Source: Pogostemon cablin (Eukaryota; Streptophyta; Magnoliopsida; Lamiales; Lamiaceae). Taken from it: DNA of 64,000 nt. The stretch is taken from contig CM043013.1 in NCBI GenBank assembly GCA_023678885.1, forward strand, positions 10,386,791 through 10,450,790, read 5' to 3'. Shown piece by piece: positions 46,636 to 56,898 of the stretch (position 1 is its first letter; every line of letters starts with the position of its first letter). The notes beneath the pieces were generated by a model that saw only the letters and a list, made by a program, of their open reading frames with translations, was not told the DNA's origin and did not search any database. The translations under genes were made by a program, and so were the position numbers.

Positions 46636-48606
46636 ATGGCAAAATTCGTGTTTAAGCCACCGAGCGACGAGGATTACGACGTGATGAGACAGAGAGCGAG
46701 TCTGAAGCAGAGGAAGAAGAAGAAGAAGGTGAAGCAGAACCTGAAGAAAAAGTGCGAAAGAGCAAGAAAACGCAGTCGCCATGGGACTTCTCGACTAACA
46801 CAGAATCACTCGCCGATGAACACTCTCGACGAAGAACTACTTCAGTTGACTTCAAAATCAGTAAAGCTCTCGAGCGGCGCCCTATTGCGACCGCCGCCGA
46901 AGATAATGACTCGGAAGGAAATTTGGATTCGGAACCCCACCAAGTAATGCCTTTTGTGTCGTTAATGCAATTTCATCCTATTGAGACTGTTTTAGCGTCG
47001 ATTGATTGATTTCATGGTTAATTGTTTGGTGCAGGAGGATTACAGACCTGAAGAGGAGGACGATGATGATGTGCCAACAACTAGTGGGAATGATTTGAAA
47101 CCATTCTTTGCGCCGGTGGATGGTGTTTCCTTTCATGCGGAGTCTTTTCTTGACCTACATCTTTCTAGGCTATTGTTGCAGGCATATGAAGCCTTGGGTT
47201 ATAGTAAACCTACTCCCATCCAGGTTTCATAAATGAATTTCCATTACATAATTTATTCAATGTAGATCACTTAGTTTTATGCCGTAAAGCTATTTTGAGT
47301 CGTACTCTCCTTCCCCTTTCGATAGGATGCTTGTATACTGCTGGCTTTAACTGGACGCGATATATGTGGGAGTGCTATTACTGGTTCTGGGAAGGTATTT
47401 CTATTTTTCTTTCACGATGACTCCCCATTTGAATTTGAATATCCTCTTTTATAAATAATCCATTCCATCCCCTCTAAAAAGATGGGAGTTCCCGGTGCTG
47501 ATCTTGCGCATATGGGGTTGAGTTTTTTGAGATAGCATATTAATTATATTTTTTTCTATCCATATTTTAAGCATTTTAGCTTATTCATCTTCAGCTAAGA
47601 TGATGAAATTCGTGCTTGTTTTTATCTTTTTGTAACGGTAACAGACAGCTGCTTTTTCTTTGCCTACATTGGAGAGGCTTTTGTACCGGCCAAAGAATAG
47701 GCCCGCTATTAGGGTTCTTATTCTTACACCGACTAGGGAGTTGGCTGTTCAGTAAGTTCTGCCTTCCTATGGAATTACTTGGTGCTAATATGTTGATGTT
47801 GTTTGTTGCTGTTTTCTTTTCTTATTCATATTTGGTTGTTGGAGTGGACTGAAGTGATATCTCTGCCTCATATGTGATTCTTCTATTACATATTAGAGAA
47901 GTAGTATTTATTTCATTTTCACTTTTGATCACAAGATATTCTTTTCCCACAAGCAAATATCATATCTTCAATTTCAATGTTTCTTCATTGTCTTTGATGC
48001 AGAATGATTAATTTCATGAACACTACCGGGATAACCTCTGAAATTATCAATGGAAATATGAATAGGGCTTGGAAAGCATTAGTGAAATTGTGAATGAATG
48101 AGCTATAATGTAATCAAAACATGTAGGAATGACAATGAGTGTCGAAGTTTGAAATATTCCTTATGTTATGATGTGAGCAGACCAACAAGAATTACCATAG
48201 CATGTACTACATATATTAGATTTTACTAGTCAAGAGTGACTTTTCCACTTTAATCAGATATATTTTCATATCTATGTATGCTTTTTTCCCCTTAAATATA
48301 ATGAATATGATCCTAAACATGTGCAAAATTACCCATTACCCCACTTCGATATTGCTTGCTCATTTCTTGCCCTATACTGGTTTTTTTTTTAATTTTCTTA
48401 ATGCTATTGAGATGCATTTAAGAACAATCATGGAAGTATATTATTTATTTCTTTTTGTTTCTTTTCGTCTCAGTTTTTTTAATAGTCTAATATTTTTATG
48501 GGATTATATGATTTATTTTTTCAGGATACACAGTATGATTGGGAAACTTGCTCAGTTTATGAGTGACATCAGATGTTGTCTGGTTGTTGGTGGTCTTTCA
48601 ACTAAG
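46636..48606 (+). pseudogene. RH28-like: Captured 5' half of DEAD-box RNA helicase (RH28-like)
   Basis: Exons can be read with GT/AG sites: 46636-46943, 47035-47223, 47326-47394, 47645-47751 and 48525-48606. Exon 1 starts MAKFVFKPPSDED, then a frameshift near 46680 shifts into the acidic EEEEEEGEAEPEEKV leader. Exon 2 has the Q motif (GYSKPTPIQ), exon 3 the Walker A motif (SAITGSGK, continuing TAA in exon 4), exon 4 motif Ia (LILTPTRELAVQ) and exon 5 the GG motif region (CLVVGGLSTK). The DEAD, SAT and helicase C domains are missing. The family includes nucleolar ATP-dependent helicases of ribosome assembly. Introns are kept, so capture was at DNA level. The first exon frameshift and missing 3' half make it a gene fragment; transcripts could still form. 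Confidence 0.88.
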
Positions 48607-48800
48607 GTTAAATAGAGCTTAAAGCTTAAAGAATTTTATGAGGGGAAAATAGAGCTTAAAGCAAGCATCAAAGGAAGATCCTCTATTGCAGCAATATGGA
48701 CAGCAAGCATCAAAGGAAGATCCTCTATTGCTTTGGGTGAAAGCTTTTGGAATCAAAATAACAGAGAAAAAAGGTGATGACAAAGATATACTAATTTTTG
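48607..48800 (+). other. Second captured segment with short duplications
   Basis: Directly after the last helicase exon, AATAGAGCTTAAAGC occurs twice (48611 and 48647) and GCAAGCATCAAAGGAAGATC occurs twice (48661 and 48703). One frame reads ASKEDPLLLWVKAFGIKITE and could be part of another gene, but I do not recognise it. The GT after STK of the helicase is followed by this unrelated sequence, so the junction of the captured segment lies about here. Confidence 0.45.
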
Positions 48801-49795
48801 TTTTCGTGGGATCATATTTAATTATTTAGATGGGGTAATTTCTCTATTTGTTCTTAACTGATGTAATAGGAATTGAAATAGGGTGACCAAATTCTTGTAC
48901 TTTACTTACCTAAAATTGTTGTAAATTTAGAGACAATCTTTTGCTCTAGATATTTGAAATTATGTAGAGTTTTTTGAATGTCATTGTTATATTGAGTGAA
49001 GAATTTATATTAGTTGGTTTTTTTAATATTTATTAAATTGAATTTTTTTTTCTTTTGTATTTTACCAACGGATTTTTCCGTCGGTAATTTTACCGACGAA
49101 AAAATCCGTCGGTAAGTTATTATTTATTTTAATTTTGAATTTTGAATTTACCGATGGAAAAATCCGTCGGTAAGTTTACCGACGGAATATTTCCGTCGGT
49201 AAACTTACCGACGGATTTTTCCGTTGGTAAAAACATCACTATACTGTAACTTCCGACGAATTGACATTGAATGATTACCAACGAAAATCTTTCTTTTACT
49301 GACGAAAATATCCATTGGTAATTACCGACGGATTTAAAAATCCATCGCTAAAAAATTACTAACGCAGATTTTCGCGATAAATCCATTTCCGTAGGTAATC
49401 CATCGGTAATTTGTTTACCGACGAATTTTTTATATGTTACCGACGGATTTTTTTCGTCGGTAATCTTGCTGTTTTTTGTAGTGAAAACTTGCATGTTTTC
49501 ATAAGAATATTAATTAAAATATTTTAATTTAAATTATTTTTAGGGTATGTTTAGTAAATTTTGGGGGTGCAAATAGTCACCTCCCTAACACTATGCCCCG
49601 AACAATTATTATTCTAAAATAACACAAGTTAACCACCTTGGGTTATATTCCTTCTCAAATCATCCATTTACTTCGCCTCTTAAAGACTTAAATTGAATTC
49701 AACTAAATAGATCATGATATATAGAATACTAAAATTGAAATGGGACAAGGAGTATAGAAATGAAGCGGGGAGAATGAAAATAACATATGATATGT

Positions 49796-49995
49796 AGGGG
49801 TGGGCATTTATTTTTGGGTTTCAGGTATCCGATTCGACCCGATCAAATTTACCCAATCGATTCGGATAATTTTTTTAAAAATTAGGTTTTGGGTAATCCA
49901 ATCCCGAGGCTATAACTTTGGTTCGAGTTTCGAGTATTAAAAATATATTCGAATTACCCAATCGGGTACCCAAAGTTTTTTTAGAGGTGTGAGAC
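49796..49995. repeat. TIR-type repeat fragment (GGGGTGGGCATT family)
   Basis: Starts GTAGGGGTGGGCATTTATTT and contains GGTATCCGATTCGACCCGA and, inverted, CAATCGGGTACCC. This resembles small non-autonomous elements that begin GGGGTGGGCA. The second end is not clear. It abuts the gypsy-like element at 50054. Confidence 0.4.
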
Positions 49996-50883
49996 GAGTC
50001 GACCTATCACTAAGGTATACTTATTATATAGATAAAATATGCTTATTTGTAGTTGATAAGTGATATTTTCATCTAAATTTTAGTGTCTTTTTGTATGTGT
50101 TTTCATATTATGTTATACGTATTTATGTGTATTTTGGTGGTGTTATGTGTTTTTATGAAAATATGTGAGAATGAGTTTGAACGTATGATTTTCAAGTAAA
50201 AATAAATTTTAGACGCGAAAAGGAAGACGTGGGAAAAAACATATCTCAATTCCAATGTAAAACGTGCAAGAAAATGATAATAGAAGAAAAACACGGGTTG
50301 AAGGAGAAACACGGCCAGCCTTGGCAGTGTTCGAGTTTCAGATTATGTTACAGAAGAAACACGACCTCTTTTAGGCTGTGTGAGGTGGCATGACCGTGTT
50401 ACAGAAGAAATACGGCCTCTTTTAGGCCGTGTGAGGTGGCATGGCCGTGTTCCTGAAGAATTCAAATTTTACACAAAAAATGCCAATTTTCCACTTAAGC
50501 CCATGATCCAAATTTTGCCCTAATTCCTTTGATCCTCTACCATTATAAATACTCTCATTTCCAAATTTTGAAAGAGATTTTTCAAAGGGTTTTACTTGGA
50601 CACACACATCACACACTATTTCCTTCATTTTACACCATTTTCTTCACTCATTCTTTATCCATCCATCCACACTTGATCTCCCCCATCAAATCCCCATCCA
50701 AGTGATCAAGGAAGCAAGGGAGAGTGAAGATCACAAGAAGAAGAAGGATATCTCCATTGAAAACCTTCAAAGGGGGAATCTATTTTTAATTTTTGTGAAC
50801 TTCTTAATAGTTTTTTCATGGGTATTTGTAGATACAATTGCTATGTTGTTTTCTCTAAGACTATGATAGGCTAATCTCCTTTG

Positions 50884-52646
50884 TGATCAGAAACTTGGTG
50901 GGCGTTTTCTCAACACACAATTTTAATCCCCAAGTATGAAGGATATCAATCGTAGTTTCAAAGGTGACCAAGTTAGATATCGTACCCAAGGGACGGATAA
51001 ATATCAATTCAATTATACTCTAGTAAACTAAGACTATTTTAGAAAATATAATAGTTTGGTATTAAGTAATTAATGACAAGTACACATAACAAGAAGAAAG
51101 ATAAGTGAGTTGTGATCAAGTAAGATAGTAGGTAGTTCATCAGGTCATCCAGTTTCATTCATTAATTCATACTTTCGTGTCTCGATGTCCGACTCTGCCT
51201 TGTGGAATATGAACGCATCACTAGACCATACAAATCGACTCTATAGACACAAGTAGATATGCGTTTGACACGTGTGAATATCCTCGGAGCAAGAGATATA
51301 ATTCACCCCCCTTTCTAAGTACTATCATAATCAATTATTTCCCGTGCACTTAGTACTCTAACCCGATTTGACTTTCCTTTATAGGTACTATGAAATTATA
51401 CTCTTTATCCTACTTATTAACCCGAATATGATTCAATTAACAAGTATTCATATAAGATAGTTCTAATAAGACTTCGGAATTCTTTCTCTTAGAATTATAA
51501 CATAAAACCCTGCTCAATAGTGAACGCACTCAACCAATAATCATGTTACGTATTCAGACTCTACACAACGATTATTGATGTATAAAACAACTTTGAGTAT
51601 GGATTAAAAACGCACAATCTTATATAAACTAAACCACAAGTAGTGTTTTACGGAGTGTATACACGAAAGATAAATTAACTCATGAAACCTTCATAACCCT
51701 AGAACTACCGAAACGACTCTAGCCCATGATTGATCTAGGAATAATCATGGTTAGATAGATCGATCTTACTTGAACCTCCAGCGGCACTCTGTCACAGCCC
51801 TCCGGATGGTGGAAGATCGTCTTCTCCAATCCACGTCTACTTCTCTTCTTATGATTCTCTATCAAAAGCTCTCTTTTCTGGACTGCATGAACCTCCTTTT
51901 ATACTTGTAATCCCGTCTCTAGGGCTTGGAATGGGCTTTTCAAGTGATCACACGCGTTTAGGCCTCGAAAATCCGGATAAGATAAGTTTCCGCATCTTAG
52001 TTCGACCTCATCAAACAGGTCGAACCACATTTCCCAGGTCGAACCGCAGGTCGAACCATGCTACTGGACGAATTCGGCACTGATTCGACCATGGTTCGAC
52101 TTGTTGAACAGGTCAAACCAAATACGTTGTGGTCGAATCCCTCTTCTCGTGAACTGGTTCGACCATGGTTCGACCTGTTGAACAGGTCGAACCACATCTC
52201 CACAGGTCGAACCGCACCACTGGATAATTTCTGCTCCTCGTTCGACCAACTGGCAGGTCGAACCATAACATCGTGGTCGAATCAACATTCTCGTGAACTG
52301 GTTCGATCTTGGTTCGACCTGATGAACAGGTCGAACCATTGAGTCGTGGTCGAACCCTCTTCCGTGATGCTCGTAACACCTGGTTCGACCTGCTGGAGAG
52401 GTCGAACCCTCCTCCAACAGGTTAAACCCTACCTCTTTCTTGACGGTTCGTGCGGCCTCGACTTCGTCTCTTCAATTCTTGGCACTTCCACTCCGATTTC
52501 ACTATTAAAACCATTCAAAGAGCTCCAAAAACACCTGATTCATGCTCATTCACAATATGTATAGGTTTTCCACCTATTTCAACCTTCAAACTCTCCAAAA
52601 CTAGCATAAAACATGATGCTAAACTTGTGAATTTACACACTCATCA
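50884..52646 (-). repeat. Palindrome-rich gypsy-type LTR, antisense copy
   Basis: On the minus strand it starts TGATGAGTGTGTAAATTCAC at 52646 and matches the plus-strand sequence starting at 63414. A TATAAAAG promoter motif reads on the minus strand at 51903-51896, about 740 bp from the LTR start. The U5-like end reaches 50884-50888. GTGA flanks both sides (50883-50886 and 52647-52650), suggesting a target duplication, but the exact end is uncertain. No internal coding region is attached, so it is probably a solo LTR. Confidence 0.75.
52000..52440. repeat. GGTTCGACC/GGTCGAACC palindrome array in LTR U3 (copy 1)
   Basis: The 9-mer GGTTCGACC and its complement GGTCGAACC, with near variants, occur roughly 20 times in 440 bp. 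Many are arranged as pairs around a 7-10 bp spacer, for example GGTTCGACCTGTTGAACAGG then TCGAACC. A higher-order unit of 144 bp is visible (CTCGTGAACTGG at 52146 and 52290). All lie upstream of the minus-strand TATA motif at about 51900, that is, within U3 of the LTR. Confidence 0.9.
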
Positions 52647-53460
52647 GTGAGATTATATCCATGATTGGTATTGGATAATTTAGGTTTTATGCAATTGGAT
52701 TTTAATCTTAATTGGGCATTTGTGTTATTTCTATCATTGATGTTAATTGGTTGATGCATATGATTGATTTGTGTGATTAATTGTCATGGACATGTGATTA
52801 GGTTGATAAATCAATTATGTGTTTATGATAGTTCATTAAATAATTTCATCAACACTTCATGTGCATTAATTTAGAATGATAGAGATATCCTTCTAGATTT
52901 ATAACCCTTTGATAAAATATTTAATTGGCTTAATCGAGAGATTAGTTGATTAGGTGAGGAGAACCAAACCATTAGTGAATTCATAGGCTTTAATGAATTC
53001 ATAGTACCTTAAAAGGGAATATTGCCTCTGATTTAGTACCTAACTAGGGAACTCGTAGAGTAATTAGTACCTAGTGGGAGGTGTTCACTTTGGTCTCGAT
53101 CCGTTGTGCTTTTAGGAGCCTTATTGAGCTATCCATCTTAAGAGAGAATTTAGGTGGAATTAGCGATCGCTCCTATGCCATGTCCATGAGAGATTAGAAT
53201 TAATTGCATGATTTCTTTATTATCTATACCATGATTGTTGCTAATCTCATCCTTGCATCATTTGAAACCTATTTTCTTGCATTCATTTTATCTTATTTTC
53301 ATTAGTTTAAGTGCATTCATTGCACATTTATCCTTCACTCTATTCCGTCGTCCTTATAAAATCACGATAAACTTGAGATCGCTTAAACTCTAGCACGTTC
53401 CTCCCTGTGGTTCGATAAATTCTTTAATTAATCATCCCAACTATAATATGACTAATCAAA

Positions 53461-53483
53461 CGGCGTCATTGCTGAGGAGGTAA
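53461..53483 (+). promoter_or_regulatory. Degenerate primer-binding site of gypsy-like element
   Basis: CGGCGTCATTGCTGAGGAGG resembles TGGCGCCGTTGCCGGGGA, the primer site of many plant gypsy elements, with several substitutions. Confidence 0.5.
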
Positions 53484-53649
53484 TGGTCGCTAGTAGTTTG
53501 ACGAAGGATTATTTAGAGTGGTCTTAATAAAGACATTTATTTTTCTTTTTGCATCTTATATTTGCTTTGGAAAAATTATTTAAAATTTTCTTTCTCTTGT
53601 AGGTGCATACCTTGAGAAGGAAGAAGAAGGAGAACAAGCCCAAAAATAT

Positions 53650-54193
53650 GAGATACATGGATATTCTTCGAGATATGGTGAATAGAAGTGCTCATTCCAC
53701 TATGAACGGACAAGGAAATTTTAAGGATTTCAAATGCCAAATTTTGAGCCAAACTTGCAACCGGATTTCGGAGTACAAGTGCCTAATATGCAATTCCAAC
53801 AACAAGGTTATGAAGATTTTGGAGTCCCTCATCAAATGTATCAACAAGTATACCCTCAAGGTGTGGACGATAATTTTCAAGGAAATTTTTCTAGAAATCA
53901 AGAAGGAAATCAACCACAACTATGGGAAGATTTTCAAGACTCCAACACCTCTTACTCCGCCCAACGTGACTACAAAGAGAAGCTTAGAGATGAGTTGTTT
54001 GAAAAGATGTTGGAACGTTTGGAAAATGGGATGGAGCATATGGAGAAGGAGAGGAAGTATAATGAAGCGTGGATGGATCAAATGGGAAATTAGTGTGAAA
54101 TGGTGACAAGTTTAATCGTAGCATTCGGTGCTAGATTGGATTCCATTGAGCACCAAGTTAGTCAAGTTGTGTCCACCATGGAGAGACTTTAAG
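53650..54193 (+). pseudogene. Gag-leader-like frame of gypsy-like element
   Basis: An open stretch with YMDILRDMVNRSAHS continues after a frame change near 53735 as MPNFEPNLQPDFGVQVPNMQ, a glutamine- and asparagine-rich segment (about 53734-53960). A charged helical part follows, KEKLRDELFEKMLERLENG and MEHMEKERKYNEAWMDQMGN, ending at a TAG near 54091; similar sequence (ARLDSIEHQVSQV) continues past it. I read it as the N-terminal gag region of a plant LTR element. No capsid or zinc knuckle motif is seen before the copia LTR interrupts at 54261. Confidence 0.5.
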
Positions 54194-54260
54194 AAGAGAA
54201 CAACAAGCCTTCTACCTCCGGAAGAACGAATCTATGCATGGCCATTAAAGATCGGAAAGA

Positions 54261-55630
54261 TGGCGTTCGATCATGTGGTTAACGTAACCCATTAGGATTC
54301 CATTCGTTTCTATCACAGCGGAAGCAATAAATCATAGAAACGATTACCGTTCACCAGGGTATGTTGAAGACGAAGGATTCTCGCTGGCAGCCTGTGCAGT
54401 CCCACGAGAATGGCCATAACTTCCTCGTCTGATGTCGGAATTGAGTGATCTTTATGCTTAGACGATCCACTCTTCGACGGCTTTCCGTCAGTATATTGAT
54501 CATCAAATTCAGAGTACTGTAAGATTTTATATAAATTTCGCAAGGTAGCGGACAGCAGCAGCAAACTACCTTCTGATCTTCTGCTGTATGTCCCAAGTCC
54601 GATCTCGACGTCGTGTGGGCGACGATCTACGAGATCTCCTCAATCTGCTCTCAACCCTCATCACACGTGAATAATAAATTAGATTAGGGTTCCAGATAAG
54701 TTGAGGTGACTTATATACATGGGCTACAGCAGGGACCAGGAGGAGAAATTGGGTTGGGACTCCATTGGTCTTAAGTATCCAAGCTTACACTTAAGTCCAA
54801 TAATAATAATATATTCCACTAAAATATTATTATTGCACTACCGTACCAATCCCAAAATTACGTTTTGGGCTCCTTCTTATTATGAGTCCATTAGTCTCCC
54901 CATGTTTAAGATATGCAATGTCCATTAATTAATTAAGTTACTGACAACTCAATTAATTAATATCTCATCCAAGAGTAGTACCACTCAACCTCATTATCAT
55001 GCCAGAATAAATTCCACCTGCAGAGTTTACATGATAATCCTTATGAGCTCCTCAAGGGGACATCATCAACCCATGATGGACACGGATTCCTTCTACAATC
55101 AACAACACACCATAGAGACAGCACTACTTCCCAACTCATCGAGTTTGTTGATTTAATTACATGTAAATCTCACTCATTGATGAATCGAAGAAATACATAC
55201 TGCCCTACGTGTCGAGGTTATTGTATAGGGATTAAGAGCACGAATATCCATAATAACTGAGATCAAGTTCTCCTATAAGTCAGTATAAGTCGAATGATCT
55301 CAAGCGGTCCTGCTCAATACACACAAGTGCACTAATGTGATTCTATAGCCAAGACAAGCTAATACCAAACCACTCTACAACCATCCCGATAGAGAGTCCC
55401 CGTCTATCTCGGTTATGAGCATCTGTTTATACTTTATAAGGAAACTGATAATATGATCTTCCGCGTGTTGTCGCAAAATATATTATCTACAGTATGAAGT
55501 AAGTGGACTATTGCATCGAACATATAAATAAATTATAAGACGCAATCATTTGATCATATGATTCTCATTTCAAATTAATTGTTATAACATTGTTATACAA
55601 AAAGCTAGACTTTTAGTATACAATCCAACA
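54261..55630 (-). repeat. Antisense copia 3' LTR (same family as 31427-32816)
   Basis: On the minus strand it starts TGTTGGATTGTATACTAAAA and ends GATCGAACGCCA, 1370 bp, and aligns along its whole length with the solo LTR at 31427-32816. It is preceded (minus sense) by the purine-rich ATAAGTGGGAGAT at 55643-55631, a classical copia polypurine tract, and by an RNase H remnant, so this is a 3' LTR with internal DNA attached. Confidence 0.92.
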
Positions 55631-56145
55631 ATCTCCCACTTATACTAAAAGACTATGCTGTCATGTCTTCCGCCATACATCTGATTCCCACTCCCACTAC
55701 ACGATCATTAAAAGCTCTCGCCTTAATGTCCTTGTAAATGAATTTACTAGGTTATCATCCGATGCAATCTGGACGACAACAACTTTCCCCTCATCATACG
55801 ATTTCTCGTAACAGGTGGTACTCGTGCTCCATGTGTTTAATTGCCTTATGGACTTGTGATTCCTTCAAGTTTGCAACTGCACCAATATGATAACCTTGGG
55901 CAAACTTAGAATCACATCAAAGTCCATCATGAAGTTTCTAGATTCATACAGATACTTTGGCTGCCTCATAGGCTACAATTTATCATCTTTCCATGATGAA
56001 ATCCAGAGTCTGAAATATATTTCTATATAACACTCCTCCGCACTATGACTCAACTTCTTAAAATTAAACACATAACCTTGAGGTGGATTTACTGCCGTCC
56101 AATCTGACTAAAAAATATGAATCTACGTAATCCACAAGAAGCAGT
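55631..56145 (-). pseudogene. Copia RNase H remnant, antisense
   Basis: On the minus strand the fragments DSYFLVRLDGSKSTSR (about 56130), VAYEAAKVSVWI (about 55960) and KESQVHKAIKHMEHEYHLLR (about 55860-55800) can be read in shifting frames. They correspond in order to the RNase H motifs around DADFASD, AACEAAKEAVW and SRSHKxxKHI of copia elements. Stops and frameshifts are frequent. The rest of pol is lost upstream of 56145. Confidence 0.75.
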
Positions 56146-56890
56146 GAATGACCCAAGATTCGGTACACATCAACACTCAGAACGACTCCTCAGGAATTCA
56201 ATAAGGCAGTCAATTCCGCTGTTGATGAGTAGCGGTAAATGGTGAGCGGATGGAAATGGGCTTTGTTTGGCAGTCTTGAGTTTCACTTTCAATCTCCATA
56301 AGCAATCTTGAAAAGAAACCCCTGTTGAATATTTGTAAAACCTTTGATTTTTTCATTGATTTAGGAACATGAGCTTTCTCTACTTGCAGACTCATGAGTT
56401 TCTGGAGGAGGGAGTACGAGTTCCTATAGATAGGGCTCGGGCCGCGAAATTTGGAGTGCTATGTTAATGGGTTTGGCATGGGAATGAGACTGACATTTCG
56501 TTTGTAAATCATTTTGATAATCAAGTTTGTTCATAGTTCCTTTTCTTTAATGATGAAGTTTTAAATTTTTTGAAGTATATTTTATAGTTGTTAATGGATC
56601 ACTTTGCTTGAATATAGTGCCTTGAGTGTGAATTAATTTTCAATTTGATAATCAGGTTTGCTTATTTCTTGTCATGTTTCTAACGAATTGATTTGATCAG
56701 ATTAACCCATCTGTTTAAGAAGCATTAGATGTGACTTATAATTACATTTTTGCTTTAGCCAGTTGTAAAGATTGTTGAGAACATTGAAGTAAGTAGTGCA
56801 GTGATTTATTTTAGTTTCCACTTCAAGCATTTCTGCTTTTTTCAATAATACACACATCCATACCTTCAGGGTGCTAGATGTAAAAGAGTG
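56146..56890. other. No gene recognised
   Basis: AT-rich. A segment near 56400-56510, preceded by TACTTGCAG and open for a while, could be an old exon, but I cannot identify it. The LTR-related sequence has ended by about 56150. Confidence 0.45.
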
Positions 56891-56898
56891 GCACGAAG

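Larger units (their letters stand above)
46044..49483 (+). mobile_element. CACTA element carrying a DEAD-box helicase gene segment
   Basis: Starts CACTACAAGAAACTG and ends GTTTTTTGTAGTG; the 12-bp ends differ at one base. The 3-bp target duplication is AAA (46041-46043 and 49484-49486), as expected for CACTA/EnSpm. Subterminal arrays of TTACCGACGGA and TTACCGACGAA in both orientations occupy 46060-46460 and 49065-49465. Between them lies a host gene segment with promoter-proximal DNA, five exons and their introns. No transposase is present, so it is a non-autonomous gene-carrying (Pack-CACTA-like) element. 3440 bp. Confidence 0.93.
40751..49511 (+). mobile_element. Ty1-copia retrotransposon 2 (3' LTR split by CACTA)
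   Basis: Target duplication ATATT (40751-40755 and 49507-49511). 5' LTR 40756-41340 (TGTTGTATATAGACC to TTTTCATAAGA); 3' LTR 45485-46043 plus 49487-49506, with a CACTA element between. The TGGCGCC primer site begins at 41343, two bases after the LTR, as in copia 1. Gag, protease, integrase, reverse transcriptase and RNase H follow in copia order. Several stops and frameshifts make it non-autonomous. The LTRs are clearly diverged, including a 26-bp TTCAACAYGTGAGGTTGCT duplication only in the 5' copy. Confidence 0.93.
50054..54260 (+). mobile_element. Gypsy-type or LARD-like LTR element, decayed 5' half
   Basis: A long LTR seems to start at TGATAAGTGATATTTTCATC (50054) and run to about 53455, but is interrupted by another LTR at 50884-52646. 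Its end region has the GCACGTTCCTCCCTGTGGTTC wording seen before primer sites of plant gypsy elements (given here as GCACGTTCCTCCC and TGTGGTTCGA). It is followed by GGCGTCATTGCTGAGGAGG at 53462, a degraded TGGCGCCGTTGCCGGGGA-type primer site. A gag-leader-like frame follows. The element is cut at 54260 by an antisense copia LTR; pol is not seen. Confidence 0.65.

Noticed and set aside
46636..48606. Functional DEAD-box helicase gene
   Set aside because: Exon 1 has a frameshift, the DEAD motif and the whole second half are missing, and the segment sits inside CACTA ends.
52061..52417. Frames rich in GSTC/RTM repeats over the palindrome array
   Set aside because: They are translations of the GGTTCGACC repeats in different phases. 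The array is in LTR U3 and open in several frames by chance.
52000..52440. CRISPR-like array
   Set aside because: Repeats are 9-bp inverted and direct words with irregular spacing in a plant LTR, with no uniform spacers or cas genes.
52000..52440. tRNA B-box (GGTTCGANNCC) as evidence of tRNA genes
   Set aside because: GGTTCGACC resembles a B box, but no A box or cloverleaf can be matched at proper distance, and the word is repeated in both orientations.
53603..54106. 167-codon frame as a host gene
   Set aside because: The better reading changes frame near 53735 to a Q/N-rich gag-leader-like protein, placed just after a degenerate primer-binding site of an LTR element.
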